A DNA stretch of 64,000 bases from Salinibacterium sp. NG253 (GCF_015864945.1 NZ_JADYWF010000002.1:388208-452207), one strand, 5' to 3'. Shown: positions 1-8,630, counted from the stretch's first letter. Notes: a model not told the origin generated them from the sequence alone. Made by a program: numbers and translations.

Positions 1-97
1 CGGTAACGGAATATCCACGTGAGCGCAGAAATTCGGTGACGACCGAGAGCACGGTGGCATCGTCTTCGACGATCATGACACTCGGTTGGTTTTCCAT
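1..97 (-). CDS. Response regulator, receiver-domain N-terminus (partial)
   Basis: The gene runs off the left edge, so only about 32 N-terminal residues are visible. They read MENQPSVMIVEDDATVLSVV and continue towards FLRSRGYSV. The hydrophobic strand followed by the acidic EDD triad is the start of a CheY-like receiver domain, whose acidic pocket helps Mg-dependent phosphorylation. The output domain and partner kinase lie outside the window. The ATG is preceded by a TAGGCT hexamer exactly 6 bases upstream, suggesting a leaderless transcript. The family is clear; the target genes cannot be inferred. Confidence 0.8.
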   Translation of the reverse strand, partial: MENQPSVMIVEDDATVLSVVTEFLRSRGYSVT

Positions 98-103
98 AAC
101 CCC

Positions 104-109
104 AGCCTA
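104..109 (-). promoter_or_regulatory. Probable -10 box of the response regulator gene
   Basis: TAGGCT (minus strand) ends 6 bases before the ATG at 97. This fits the TANNNT-N6-start pattern seen throughout the window. No convincing -35 was seen. Confidence 0.45.
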
Positions 110-259
110 GATTGAGCGGTTGTGGCATAACGGGTTTCAATTCTTACGCTCTTGACACATTCGTCAGTTTCGGGGATGCCTCGACTTAGGTTCGTAACCG
201 TCAGCAGGGTGTAGACCGGCTGGCTTCCTCCATAAACACACGAACTTAGGAACTCCCTC

Positions 260-703
260 ATGAGAAAAACAGCTATTTCAGCCGCAGCAATTCTCGCTCT
301 CTCCCTCATGCTCAGTGCCTGCAGCGGTGCAGCCACCGACACATCGAGCAGTGAGTCCGCAGCCCCGGAGTCGTCCGAGACCGAGACCGAGATGATGCAC
401 GAAGAGGTCACAGGAACCTTCGAGGGCGCCGGCGAACACTCCGTCGAAGGAACCGTCACTGTCAGCGACATTGAGATCGTGCTCTCGGGCTATTCCTCTG
501 ATGAGGGCCCCGACCTCAACATCTATCTCACGAACGGCAACGACGAGGATGCCGTAGCAGCAGGCATGCAGATCGACTCCGTCGTGTTCGATGAAGCCAG
601 CCAGACCTTCACCTTCGACGCCATGGACATCTCCGGCTACGACACCGTCGTCATCTACTGCGACAAGGTCAAGGCAATCTTCGGATCAGCATCGCTCTCA
701 TGA
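260..703 (+). CDS. DM13-domain lipoprotein
   Basis: This 147-residue protein is exported and lipid-anchored. It has a basic start (MRKT), a hydrophobic segment and a lipobox LSAC at about residues 18-21. A Ser/Glu-rich linker follows to about residue 45, then one DM13 domain to the end, recognisable from GTFEGAGEHSVEGT, PDLNIYLT and the closing YDTVVIYCDKVKAIFG. DM13 domains carry a conserved Cys and have been proposed, without firm proof, to act in extracytoplasmic redox or electron transfer. An AGGA lies about 9 bases before the ATG. The stop overlaps the start of the DoxX gene by 4 bases, so the two are probably co-translated. Confidence 0.8.
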   Translation: MRKTAISAAAILALSLMLSACSGAATDTSSSESAAPESSETETEMMHEEVTGTFEGAGEHSVEGTVTVSDIEIVLSGYSSDEGPDLNIYLTNGNDEDAVAAGMQIDSVVFDEASQTFTFDAMDISGYDTVVIYCDKVKAIFGSASLS

Positions 704-1203
704 TGAATCGTGCGCTTTCCCTCGTCGCTTCCGTGATCACGGGAGCGGCGAGGGTGGGCCTCGGCATCCTGTGGTTGAACGAAGGTCTCTTCAAGATCAA
801 GGCAGGATTCGACGGAGCCGACATCGGCCTTGTCGTTCAAAGCACAGCATCCAACAATCGGGTGGCAGATGGCTTCGAGGCGTTTACCGCTACTTTCCTC
901 GGTGGCGCCCCCGGCTTCTTTGGCTGGGCCATCCCCGCTCTCGAAGTCGGGCTGGGAATCGCGCTGATCTTGGGCGTGCTGACCTTCCCCGCCGTCCTTA
1001 TGAGCGCAGTGACGCTTCTGTCGTACTGGTCAGCCGATCAGCTGATCGAGGAGTACCCGATCATGCTGGCCCTCTCGGTCGTTGTTGCGGCGTTCGTGGT
1101 CAGTGCATCGCGAATCTCGGTCACCACCATTGTCGAGAAGCTCGCACTGCGCACGAAGCCAGAATCTCGTTGGTTCGCAGCGCCCGTAAGACGCTGGCTC
1201 TAG
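700..1203 (+). CDS. DoxX family membrane protein
   Basis: This 167-residue integral membrane protein has four predicted hydrophobic segments. The N-terminal GLGILWLNEGLFKIKAGF is typical of DoxX/DoxD proteins, small four-helix membrane proteins linked to quinone or thiol redox chemistry. Its first codons (ATGATG) overlap the TGA of the DM13 lipoprotein gene, indicating an operon. The pairing of a periplasmic-side DM13 domain with a DoxX membrane partner suggests a shared redox function, but this is inference. The family assignment is good; the substrate is unknown. Confidence 0.8.
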   Translation: MMNRALSLVASVITGAARVGLGILWLNEGLFKIKAGFDGADIGLVVQSTASNNRVADGFEAFTATFLGGAPGFFGWAIPALEVGLGIALILGVLTFPAVLMSAVTLLSYWSADQLIEEYPIMLALSVVVAAFVVSASRISVTTIVEKLALRTKPESRWFAAPVRRWL

Positions 1204-1280
1204 TCGGCATCGACGATCCACGAGGTATCGTTCACGGCCCGTTGCTCGCACTCTGCGAGTTGCGGGCCGTTTCGCGTGCC

Positions 1281-1320
1281 GGCAGCAGAGCTAGCAGGCA
1301 GCAGAGCTAGCAGGCAGCAG
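1281..1320. repeat. 16-bp tandem repeat, 2.5 copies
   Basis: The unit GGCAGCAGAGCTAGCA occurs at 1281-1296 and 1297-1312, followed by a half copy at 1313-1320. It lies just beyond the end of the minus-strand YeiH-type gene, between two convergent genes. Each unit holds an AGCT core but no long hairpin. It is probably a slippage product. Confidence 0.85.
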
Positions 1321-1322
1321 AA

Positions 1323-2408
1323 TTAGCCGAGGGCCGCGACTCCTGCGGCACGGGCGATCTCGACAGCGCCGAGGGAGATAAGCGCGATGAACGCCCACGA
1401 GACGAGGGCGACAACGAGCGAACGACCACCGGTGCGGATGAGATTGCCAATACTGATAGCGGCACCCAGCCCGAAGAGAGCCATGCCGAGCATGAGCTCT
1501 TGGCCGTAGGACGCAACCTCAAGGAAGCCATCTGAGAGCGGAACGAAGGTGCGCACCAGCACAGCAGCGAGGAATCCGACCACGAAGAGCGGCAGAATCG
1601 CGGGGCGCTTCGCTGGCTTCACATCGACAGAGTCTGCTTCCAGAGTGCCCGCCGCATCGGCGGCGGCCGCAGTCTTGCGATCGCCGCGAGCGACAACAAT
1701 CCCGGCAAGCGCAACCATCGGTGCCAGCATTGCGACGCGAGTGAGCTTCACGACGACAGCAACGGCGAGGGCTGTTGCGCCTGCGATTTGGGCTGTGGCG
1801 ACAACCTGGCCCACGTCGTGCACACTCGCGCCCACCCACATCCCGAACTCGGCGGTATCCAGACCAATTAGTGGGCGTAGCGCGGGCAGCAGGGCGATGG
1901 CGAGGGTTCCGCACAGGGTGACAAGGGCTACCGGAGTAGCGGTGTCAGATTCTTTGGCGCGAGTCATACCGGCCATCGCGCCAACAGCGGAGGCGCCACA
2001 GATGGAGAATCCGGCCGCAATCATCAACGGCTGCTGACCGGGGAGGCGCAGCATCCGCCCCAAGCCCCAGGTGAAGAAGAAGGTGATGACAACAATCGCC
2101 ACAATCATGCCGAGCACCAACCAGCCGAGCTCAGCAATGCTCACAAGGCTCAGCTTGAACCCCAACAGCACTACACCGATGCGAAGCAGGCGACGGGCCG
2201 CAATGGTGAGGCCTGGCTTCATCTCCGCGCGTACAGAGTTACGCCACGGTAGTGCGGTGAACAGGATGCCGAGCACGACGCACGCAGTGAGCGTGGGGAT
2301 CGCCGGCACTAGAAAACTGATCAGTAGTGCGAGCCCGAATGCTCCTAGTGCCAACCCCAGTCCGGGAATGTTGCGTCGGAATGCGGTTTGCGTAGGGGTG
2401 CTATTCAC
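1323..2408 (-). CDS. YeiH/YadS-type putative sulfate/organosulfonate exporter family membrane protein
   Basis: This 361-residue polytopic protein has about ten hydrophobic segments and matches the YeiH family (UPF0324). Typical landmarks are RIGVVLLGFKLSL near residue 75, AAGFSICGASAVGA near 130 and GASVHDVGQVVATA near 195. Family members are annotated as putative sulfate or sulfonate exporters, mostly on weak evidence. The GTG start at 2408 lies inside the last codons of the MarR gene, giving an 8-base overlap and therefore translational coupling. The coupled regulator probably controls its expression. Confidence 0.8.
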   Translation of the reverse strand: MNSTPTQTAFRRNIPGLGLALGAFGLALLISFLVPAIPTLTACVVLGILFTALPWRNSVRAEMKPGLTIAARRLLRIGVVLLGFKLSLVSIAELGWLVLGMIVAIVVITFFFTWGLGRMLRLPGQQPLMIAAGFSICGASAVGAMAGMTRAKESDTATPVALVTLCGTLAIALLPALRPLIGLDTAEFGMWVGASVHDVGQVVATAQIAGATALAVAVVVKLTRVAMLAPMVALAGIVVARGDRKTAAAADAAGTLEADSVDVKPAKRPAILPLFVVGFLAAVLVRTFVPLSDGFLEVASYGQELMLGMALFGLGAAISIGNLIRTGGRSLVVALVSWAFIALISLGAVEIARAAGVAALG

Positions 2409-2892
2409 CGTCGAGGCTCAACTTTCTGAGCAGTCCGCTCAATCGTTCTTGTTCGGCGGGAGACATGCGCGCCAGCAAGGCTGTCTCGTCATGTACCAGC
2501 GAAGTAATGGCGCCATCGACACTTTCGCGACCGCTCGCCGTCATTCTCACGATCACGCCACGACCGTCATTGGGGTCGGTGCGACGCTGAACGAGACCGC
2601 GCGAGACCATCCGGTCGATGCGATTTGTCATGGTTCCGCTCGACACCATCGTCTGCTGCACGAGAGCGGTGGGGCTCAATTGGTACGGGGAACCGGCTTT
2701 GCGCAGCGCCGACAACACATCAAACTCCCACGGCTCTACGCCGGCGACGGCGAACGCTGACCGGCGGGCGCGCTCCAAATGCTTAGCGAGACGGCCGACG
2801 CGGCTGAGGACATGCAACGGCGCAAAGTCGAGATCGGGGCGCTCGCGCGACCACGCTTCGACAATTCGGTCGACTTCGTCGCGTTGGGGCAT
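2401..2892 (-). CDS. MarR family transcriptional regulator
   Basis: The 163-residue protein has the MarR winged-helix layout. An N-terminal dimerisation helix is followed by WEFDVLSALRKAGSPYQLSP, the recognition helix region VSSGTMTNRIDRMVSRGLVQR, and the wing DPNDGRGVIVRMTASG near residues 110-130. MarR proteins are dimeric repressors that usually respond to small phenolic ligands. It is the first gene of a two-gene unit with the YeiH-type transporter. A GATAAT hexamer ends 6 bases before the ATG, so the transcript may be leaderless. The ligand is unknown. Confidence 0.87.
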   Translation of the reverse strand: MPQRDEVDRIVEAWSRERPDLDFAPLHVLSRVGRLAKHLERARRSAFAVAGVEPWEFDVLSALRKAGSPYQLSPTALVQQTMVSSGTMTNRIDRMVSRGLVQRRTDPNDGRGVIVRMTASGRESVDGAITSLVHDETALLARMSPAEQERLSGLLRKLSLDGE

Positions 2893-3041
2893 CCGGTTAT
2901 TATCCCAGTTTCACGACACGGATGTGTGCAGCCAAGCCGTCGGGATGGCCCCCAAAACCGTGTGCGAAACCTCCGAATCGGGCTAGGTGCACGACAGAGG
3001 GCCAATGACATGGCAGAATTGGTTAGCGCCTTCGGGTGCGG

Positions 3042-3113
3042 TCCGCTTTGGTGTAATGGCAGCACGGCAGCCTTTGGAGCTGTCCAGTCTAGGTTCGAAT
3101 CCTAGAGGCGGAG
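3042..3113 (+). tRNA. tRNA-Gln(UUG)
   Basis: A 72-nt cloverleaf is visible. The acceptor stem TCCGCTT pairs with AGGCGGA, the anticodon stem GCAGC/GCTGT encloses the loop CTTTGGA with anticodon TTG, and the T arm contains TTCGAAT. The discriminator base is G. CCA is not encoded. Confidence 0.93.
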
Positions 3114-3184
3114 CTTTAAGAGATTCTATAAACCCAAGCGTTCTTATAGTCGGAACTCTTTCAGAAGGATTTCAGGGCAAAGAA

Positions 3185-3222
3185 AAAGCCGGAACCTGAC
3201 TTCACGTCGAGGCTCCGGCTTT
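3185..3222 (+). terminator. Hairpin downstream of tRNA-Gln
   Basis: The left arm AAAGCCGGAACC (3185-3196) pairs with 3211-3222 with one mismatch across a 14-base loop. The flanks are A-rich on the left and T-containing on the right. It could end the tRNA transcript, or act on either strand. Confidence 0.5.
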
Positions 3223-3239
3223 GTGCTTTCTCAGACCGG

Positions 3240-3395
3240 TCAGGCGGCCTTTGGCGCTTGTTCGGTCGAGAACCTTGTATCCGGCTGCTTCATCGCTCCC
3301 GCAATCTTGCGTGTGGCCCACCACGGCGCGGGTTTCTTCTCGAGGTGCGGCAGATAGATGAAAGCTGCACGGGTTCTTACTGCTCGACTACTTCA
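3240..3395 (-). pseudogene. Possible C-terminal remnant of an unidentified gene
   Basis: One minus-strand frame stays open from about 3395 to a TGA at 3240-3242. It encodes roughly 50 residues that look protein-like, including RAAFIYLPHLEKKPAPWWAT, then RKIAGAMKQP, ending TEQAPKAA. No start codon with a ribosome-binding site was found, and an in-frame stop lies just upstream. It resembles the tail of a larger protein whose 5' part has been lost, but I could not name the family. The rest of 3123-3528 shows only the hairpin listed separately. Confidence 0.3.
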
Positions 3396-3528
3396 AAGGC
3401 TGCATTTGGGGTGTTGCGCGACGTGTGCTGAACCCAGAGTTGGGGGCTAGCTGACGTTTGATTGCCGCTGTAATCTCTGGATGATTCCTGACTCGCTAAC
3501 CGCCTAAATCCGAGAGGCTTTGCCGCCA

Positions 3529-3816
3529 ATGTATCGCCGCTCTGTCGTTGTCCTGTTCGTGTCTGTACTCGCGCTCGCAGGATGTTCGTCCTATTTCGAC
3601 AGCCAAGACGACTATCAACCACCCGCCGAAAGCGAAGCGAGCGGGGGATGGCTCTGTATCTGGGACCCGACTTTCAACGACGACTGGCACGACGACTACG
3701 TCTGTTCGAACGGCACAAACATCGATCGTCCATACCTGCTTCCGGAGGACCCGTTCGTGGAATCGGGGGAGATCGACGCCGCGGCTGCTGCCTACGAGGA
3801 CAGCTTGAACCGCTAA
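3529..3816 (+). CDS. Small hypothetical lipoprotein
   Basis: The 95-residue product starts MYRRSVVVLFVSVLALAGCS, a signal peptide with lipobox LAGC placing the lipid-modified Cys near residue 19. The mature part is short, acidic and rich in Tyr, Trp and Asp, with two Cys at about 43 and 59 that could form a disulfide. ATG 3529 was preferred because AGAGG lies about 12 bases upstream; an in-frame TTG at 3520 would add three residues. No domain was recognised. It is flanked by the gene-poor patch and glmU. Confidence 0.6.
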   Translation: MYRRSVVVLFVSVLALAGCSSYFDSQDDYQPPAESEASGGWLCIWDPTFNDDWHDDYVCSNGTNIDRPYLLPEDPFVESGEIDAAAAAYEDSLNR

Positions 3817-3977
3817 CCGCACGAGCCAGAAGGTGTGGGCTCTCCACTGCCCCTCCAGTTGCACGTGTGCGCTGTGCGGAATGAAGTGGGGCCAGAAGAA
3901 TCTCTCGCTTTTTCCCTGTCTTTCCCGACTTCGGCCGCGGCGTTTTGAGTGCCGCTCATTCAAGGCAGAATAGGTCT

Positions 3978-5414
3978 ATGACCGAACACAAACTCGCCGT
4001 CATTGTTCTCGCTGCAGGCCAAGGCACCCGCATGAAGTCCGCTAAGCCCAAAGTGTTGCACCGCCTTGCCGGTCGCGAGCTCATTGGGCACGTCGTGGCT
4101 GTCGCTCGCGAGCTGAACCCTGATCACGTGATTGCCGTTGTGCGTCATCAGCGCGACGAAGTGGTCGCGAGCCTCACGGAGCTCATGCCCGACATCCTCA
4201 TCGTTGATCAAGATGATGTTCCGGGTACCGGTCGTGCCGTTGAGGTCGCTGTCGACTCTTTGCCGGCTGACTTCGACGGAGATGTCGTTGTCGTCAGTGG
4301 CGATGTGCCGCTTCTGGATTCGGCCACTCTGGCTTCACTGCTCGAGCAGCACCGGGCACAGTCCGCTGCCGCCACCGTACTTTCCGCGATTCTCGACGAC
4401 GCCACCGGCTATGGCCGTGTGGTGCGCGATGCTGCGGGCGGTCTTGACCGCATTGTCGAGCAAAAAGATGCCAATGCCGACGAAATCGCGATCACCGAAA
4501 TCAACTCGGGCACCTACGTGTTCCGGGTTGGCCCGTTGCGCGAGCAGCTCGTGCGATTGACGACAGACAACGCGCAGGCCGAGAAGTACATCACTGACGT
4601 TGTCGGACTGCTGCGGGGCGTTGGCGCTACCGTCGCAGCGATGCCTGTAACCGCTGGCTGGATGGTCGCCGGCGTCAACGATCGCGTACAACTCGCTGAG
4701 GCCGCTCGCCGTATGAACGAACTCATTGTGCAGAAGTGGCAGCGCGCGGGAGTCACGATCGAAGACCCCGCCACGACCTGGATCGATGCGGATGTCACGC
4801 TCAACCCCGACGTCGAAATTCTGCCCGGCACCCAACTCAAGGGCGCAACGCTCGTGCAGTCTGGCGCCATCATCGGCCCAGACACGACGCTCGTTGACTG
4901 TGAGGTTGGCGAGAATGCTGTCGTGAAGCGCACGGATGCCACCCTCAGCGTGATCGGAGCAAACGCCTCTGTTGGCCCGTTTGCCTACCTTCGCCCCAAC
5001 ACCAAGCTGGGCGTCGGCGGCAAGATCGGCACGTTCGTCGAGACCAAGAACTCCACTATCGGTGAGGGAAGCAAGGTGCCTCACCTCAGCTACATCGGTG
5101 ACACCGAAGTGGGTGTGCAGTCCAATGTTGGTGCCGGAACAATCACGGCAAATTACGACGGAGTGAACAAGAGCCGCACGGTAGTTGGCTCCCACGTGAG
5201 AACTGGGTCGCACAACGTCTTCGTTGCTCCGGTTAGAATTGCTGATGGAGCGTATACCGGAGCCGGGTCGGTCATCCGAAAAGATGTACCGGCGGGGTCT
5301 CTGGCAATCAATGTCGCTCCGCAGCGCAATATCAGTGGCTGGGTTGAAACCAATCGAGCGGGTACTGCAGCGGCTCAAGCAGCTGCCGCAGCAACCGACG
5401 ATAACGACGCCTGA
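3978..5414 (+). CDS. glmU: Bifunctional N-acetylglucosamine-1-phosphate uridyltransferase / glucosamine-1-phosphate acetyltransferase
   Basis: GlmU makes UDP-GlcNAc for peptidoglycan in the cytosol: it acetylates glucosamine-1-phosphate and then uridylates the product. The 478-residue protein begins with the nucleotidyltransferase signature LAAGQGTRMKS followed by KPKVLH (residues 11-28). From about residue 250 there is a left-handed beta-helix acetyltransferase domain with hexapeptide-like repeats and KIGTFVETKNSTIGEGSK. ATG 3978 was chosen over an upstream in-frame TTG (3945) because it places the conserved first strand at the usual position; CAGAAT ends 6 bases before it. prs follows after 40 bases, a common actinobacterial pairing. 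Confidence 0.96.
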   Translation: MTEHKLAVIVLAAGQGTRMKSAKPKVLHRLAGRELIGHVVAVARELNPDHVIAVVRHQRDEVVASLTELMPDILIVDQDDVPGTGRAVEVAVDSLPADFDGDVVVVSGDVPLLDSATLASLLEQHRAQSAAATVLSAILDDATGYGRVVRDAAGGLDRIVEQKDANADEIAITEINSGTYVFRVGPLREQLVRLTTDNAQAEKYITDVVGLLRGVGATVAAMPVTAGWMVAGVNDRVQLAEAARRMNELIVQKWQRAGVTIEDPATTWIDADVTLNPDVEILPGTQLKGATLVQSGAIIGPDTTLVDCEVGENAVVKRTDATLSVIGANASVGPFAYLRPNTKLGVGGKIGTFVETKNSTIGEGSKVPHLSYIGDTEVGVQSNVGAGTITANYDGVNKSRTVVGSHVRTGSHNVFVAPVRIADGAYTGAGSVIRKDVPAGSLAINVAPQRNISGWVETNRAGTAAAQAAAAATDDNDA

Positions 5415-5454
5415 CCGAAGTACGCCGTAACCGCGGCAGAGAGCGAGTCCCCAC

Positions 5455-6432
5455 GTGGCCAGCATCAAAATCTCCGGTCAGAAGCGACTCGTACTCGTCT
5501 CCGGTCGAGCTCACCCCCAGCTTGCGCTGGATATTGCTGAAGAGCTGGGCAGCGATCTGGTTCCCACCGATGCCCGCACTTTTGCGAACGGTGAAATCTA
5601 CGCCCGCTACGACGAAAGTGTTCGTGGTTGCGACGCGTTCGTCATCCAGTCGCACACCGAGCCCATCAATGAGTGGCTCATGGAGCAACTGATCATGGTG
5701 GATGCCCTCAAGCGCGCCTCTGCCAAGCGCATCACCGTCGTCTCGCCCTTCTATCCCTACGCCCGTCAAGACAAGAAGGGCCGCGGTCGCGAACCGATCA
5801 GTGCTCGACTGATTGCGGACCTCTACAAGGCTGCCGGCGCCGATCGCATCATGAGCGTTGACCTTCACGCCGCCCAAATCCAGGGCTTCTTTGACGGCCC
5901 CGTCGACCACCTCTTTGCAATGCCCGTGTTGCTTGAGCACTTCCAGAAGCTGCTCGACCCTTCAACCCTCACCGTGGTGAGCCCCGACATGGGCCGCGTG
6001 CGTGTTGCCGATATCTGGAGCGACAAGCTCGGCGCACCGCTGGCGATCATCCACAAGCGCCGCGACCCCCTCGTGCCCAACAAGGTCACCGTTCACGACA
6101 TCGTCGGTGATGTTGATGGTCGCGTGTGCCTGCTCGTTGACGACATGATCGACACCGGGGGAACCATCGTGAAGGCAGCCGAAGCGCTCAAGCGTGCCGG
6201 TGCCCTCAAGGTTGTTGTTGCCGCAACCCACGCCATCTTCTCCGACCCAGCTCCCACCATTCTGCAGAGCGAGTTCATCGACTCCGTGGTTGTCACCGAC
6301 ACGTTGCCGGTGCCGGAACACAAGCGGTTCCCCACGCTCACGATTCTGCCGATCGCCCCGTTGCTGGCCCGCGCCATCCACGAAGTCTTCGATGACGGAT
6401 CGGTCACCTCGATGTTCGACGGTGCTGCCTAA
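5455..6432 (+). CDS. prs: Ribose-phosphate pyrophosphokinase
   Basis: It synthesises PRPP from ribose-5-phosphate and ATP, for nucleotide, His and Trp synthesis. The 325-residue length is normal for class I enzymes. Visible signatures are FANGEIYARYDESVRG near residue 43, the ATP-side segment YPYARQDKKGRGREPIS near 98, and the PRPP-binding loop VDDMIDTGGTIVKAA near 225. The start is GTG 5455. It lies 40 bases after glmU and is probably transcribed with it. Confidence 0.96.
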   Translation: MASIKISGQKRLVLVSGRAHPQLALDIAEELGSDLVPTDARTFANGEIYARYDESVRGCDAFVIQSHTEPINEWLMEQLIMVDALKRASAKRITVVSPFYPYARQDKKGRGREPISARLIADLYKAAGADRIMSVDLHAAQIQGFFDGPVDHLFAMPVLLEHFQKLLDPSTLTVVSPDMGRVRVADIWSDKLGAPLAIIHKRRDPLVPNKVTVHDIVGDVDGRVCLLVDDMIDTGGTIVKAAEALKRAGALKVVVAATHAIFSDPAPTILQSEFIDSVVVTDTLPVPEHKRFPTLTILPIAPLLARAIHEVFDDGSVTSMFDGAA

Positions 6433-6485
6433 GCAATCCCAGCATTTGGCCTGTGCACATGTTTTTTGAGTGCGCCTCACAGGCA

Positions 6486-6491
6486 TACAGT
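6486..6491 (+). promoter_or_regulatory. Probable -10 box of the acyl-CoA ligase gene
   Basis: TACAGT ends 6 bases before ATG 6498, and no Shine-Dalgarno sequence is visible, consistent with leaderless transcription. Confidence 0.5.
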
Positions 6492-6497
6492 TAACGT

Positions 6498-8201
6498 ATG
6501 ACTGCGTTGTCCGACCGCCCCTGGCTTACGAGCTATGCCGACGGTGTACCCCAAGAAATTCCACTCCCCGACGGATCACTTTACGATCTGGTCGAGGCCA
6601 CTATCGCTGAGTACCCACGCAGCGTCGCGCTGGAATTTTTCGGTAAAGAAACGACCTACGAAGAACTTGGCGATCAGATCGACCGCGCTGCGGAAGGCCT
6701 TCGCCTCCTCGGCGTTCAAAAGGGCGACCGGGTTGCTCTCGTGCTGCCCAACTGCCCCCAACACGTCGCCGCGTTCTATGCGGTGTTGCGTCTCGGCGCG
6801 ATCGTCGTCGAGCACAACCCGCTCTATACCGCGCGTGAGCTTCGTCACCAGTTCGAAGATCACGGTGCCCGCGTCGTTATCGCTTGGAACAATGCGGTAG
6901 AAACTCTGCAAGATTTTCCGGATGACCTCGCACTCGAGACCATTATTTCGGTCGATGTTCCCCGGGCGATGCGCCTCACGACTCGCGCGCTGCTGCGACT
7001 GCCCATCGCGAAGGCGCGAGAATCACGCGCTGCGCTCACCACGAACGTGCGCGGAACGATCACGTGGCACGATCTGCTCAAGTCCGACCCGATCGACGCA
7101 CACATCGTGCGTCCCGTGTCAGATGACCTCGCGCTCATCCAATACACGAGTGGCACGACTGGCTTCCCTAAGGGCGCCATGCTCACGCACCTCAACCTGC
7201 TTACCAACGCCGCGCAGGCTCGTGCGTGGGTGCCGGCGGTGCCGCGGGGAACCTCCGTCGTTTATGCGGTGTTACCGATGTTCCACGCCTACGGACTCAC
7301 GCTCTGCTTGACGTTTACGACGAGCATCGGCGCGCGGCTCGTTCTGTTCCCTAAATTTGATCCTGACCTTGTGCTTGCGGTCGTGAAAAAGCGTCCCGCG
7401 ACGTTCTTCCCCGCCGTCCCGCCGATTTACGCGCGACTCACTGCCGCAGCAGACGCTGCCGGTGTTTCGCTCAAAGGTATTGAGGTCGCCATTTCTGGTG
7501 CGATGCCGCTGTCGGCCACCGTCGTCGAGCCGTGGGAAGAACGCACCGGCGGCACGCTGGTTGAGGGCTACGGCCTCTCGGAGACCAGCCCGATCCTTAT
7601 CGCCAACCCCGTCGGTCCCACGCGACGCGCTGGCACCGTGGGATTGCCTTTGCCCAACACCGAAATCCGTGTCGTAGATCCAGACAACCCCACCGTTGAT
7701 CGCGCGCTGGGGGAGGAGGGCGAGCTCATCGTTCGCGGCCCACAGGTGTTCTCCGGTTACTGGGGCAAGCCCGACGAGACCGCTGAAGTCTTCACGCCTG
7801 CGAACGACGACGGCAAAGACTGGTTCCGCACCGGCGATATCGTCACGGTGGATGCCGATGGTTTCGTCACCATCGTTGACCGCATCAAAGAGCTCATCAT
7901 CACGGGTGGGTTCAATGTTGCACCGAGCGAGGTCGAAGAAGCGCTGCGCCGTCATCCGTCGATCGCGGATGCTGCCGTAGTGGGGCTCCCGAGCACGCAC
8001 AGCGGTGAAGATGTTGCTGCGGCCGTCGTTCTCGCTCAGGGCGCAAGTCTTGACCAAGAGGCCGTGCGCAGCTTCCTGCGCGAGCATCTTTCGGCCTACA
8101 AGGTTCCCAAAACCATTGTGAGCGTCGACGATCTTCCGCGGTCACTCATCGGCAAGGTATTGCGTCGCCAGGTTCGCGACGAACTCCTCGCCGACCGCTA
8201 G
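6498..8201 (+). CDS. Long-chain fatty-acid--CoA ligase (AMP-forming)
   Basis: This 567-residue ANL-superfamily enzyme activates a carboxylate with ATP to an acyl adenylate and transfers it to CoA. Core motifs are present: the P-loop YTSGTTGFPKGAM near residue 215, the adenylate-binding EGYGLSET near 356, and FRTGDIVTVDADGF with DRIKELIITGGFNVAP from about 440. The catalytic Lys appears near the end in SLIGKVLRRQ. The sequence favours medium or long fatty acids, but chain length cannot be read from it. Its stop overlaps the convergent small membrane protein gene by 4 bases. Confidence 0.88.
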   Translation: MTALSDRPWLTSYADGVPQEIPLPDGSLYDLVEATIAEYPRSVALEFFGKETTYEELGDQIDRAAEGLRLLGVQKGDRVALVLPNCPQHVAAFYAVLRLGAIVVEHNPLYTARELRHQFEDHGARVVIAWNNAVETLQDFPDDLALETIISVDVPRAMRLTTRALLRLPIAKARESRAALTTNVRGTITWHDLLKSDPIDAHIVRPVSDDLALIQYTSGTTGFPKGAMLTHLNLLTNAAQARAWVPAVPRGTSVVYAVLPMFHAYGLTLCLTFTTSIGARLVLFPKFDPDLVLAVVKKRPATFFPAVPPIYARLTAAADAAGVSLKGIEVAISGAMPLSATVVEPWEERTGGTLVEGYGLSETSPILIANPVGPTRRAGTVGLPLPNTEIRVVDPDNPTVDRALGEEGELIVRGPQVFSGYWGKPDETAEVFTPANDDGKDWFRTGDIVTVDADGFVTIVDRIKELIITGGFNVAPSEVEEALRRHPSIADAAVVGLPSTHSGEDVAAAVVLAQGASLDQEAVRSFLREHLSAYKVPKTIVSVDDLPRSLIGKVLRRQVRDELLADR

Positions 8202-8569
8202 GTGTTATCGGCCGGGCTTGTCGGAATCACGGCAGGCCCGGGGATCAGGCCAAGCGAACGAAGCAATGTTTCGCCGCCGTTGAACGCGATTGCGTAGCAT
8301 TTCCAGCCGGGATCGCCATCGCCCGTGAGCTCGAAGCGCACGGAGTACGACACCGCTTGCGGCGCCAGATATTGCACGTAGGTCGCGCACGTGCGATTGG
8401 CTGTGTTGTCGGCAGTAGCGGCAGCAGACACGATGCCCGGAACCACGAGCCCGATAAGTCCTAAGACGACAACAACACGCATCACCCACACGAACGTGCG
8501 CGAGCGCAACGGTCGTTCGTTGTGCGGCTCGTAACCATCGAGCTCGGGGTGCTCATCAGAGGTGCTCAT
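8198..8569 (-). CDS. Small hypothetical single-pass membrane protein
   Basis: From the ATG at 8569 the product is 123 residues. About 25 cytosolic hydrophilic residues are followed by one membrane helix (VWVMRVVVVLGLIGLVVPGI). An outside domain with two Cys (RTCATYV, GWKCYAIAF) could hold a disulfide. The TCATYVQYLAPQ to WKCYAIAFNGGE stretch has the compact beta-rich look of small actinobacterial secreted domains, but no family was recognised. An in-frame GTG at 8587 is possible. It sits between the convergent ligase and gnd. Confidence 0.65.
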   Translation of the reverse strand: MSTSDEHPELDGYEPHNERPLRSRTFVWVMRVVVVLGLIGLVVPGIVSAAATADNTANRTCATYVQYLAPQAVSYSVRFELTGDGDPGWKCYAIAFNGGETLLRSLGLIPGPAVIPTSPADNT

Positions 8570-8630
8570 CGTTGGCCATTCTGTCACTTGCAGGTGGTGA
8601 CGACGCTACTGTCGCCGAGTTAAGACACGA

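Noticed and set aside
3001-3041. Second tRNA-like segment just upstream of tRNA-Gln
   Set aside because: Words such as GGTTAGCGC look tRNA-like, but no acceptor stem or T arm could be paired.
4335-5468. 377-residue minus-strand open frame opposite glmU
   Set aside because: Antisense shadow with no recognisable motif and no ribosome-binding site.
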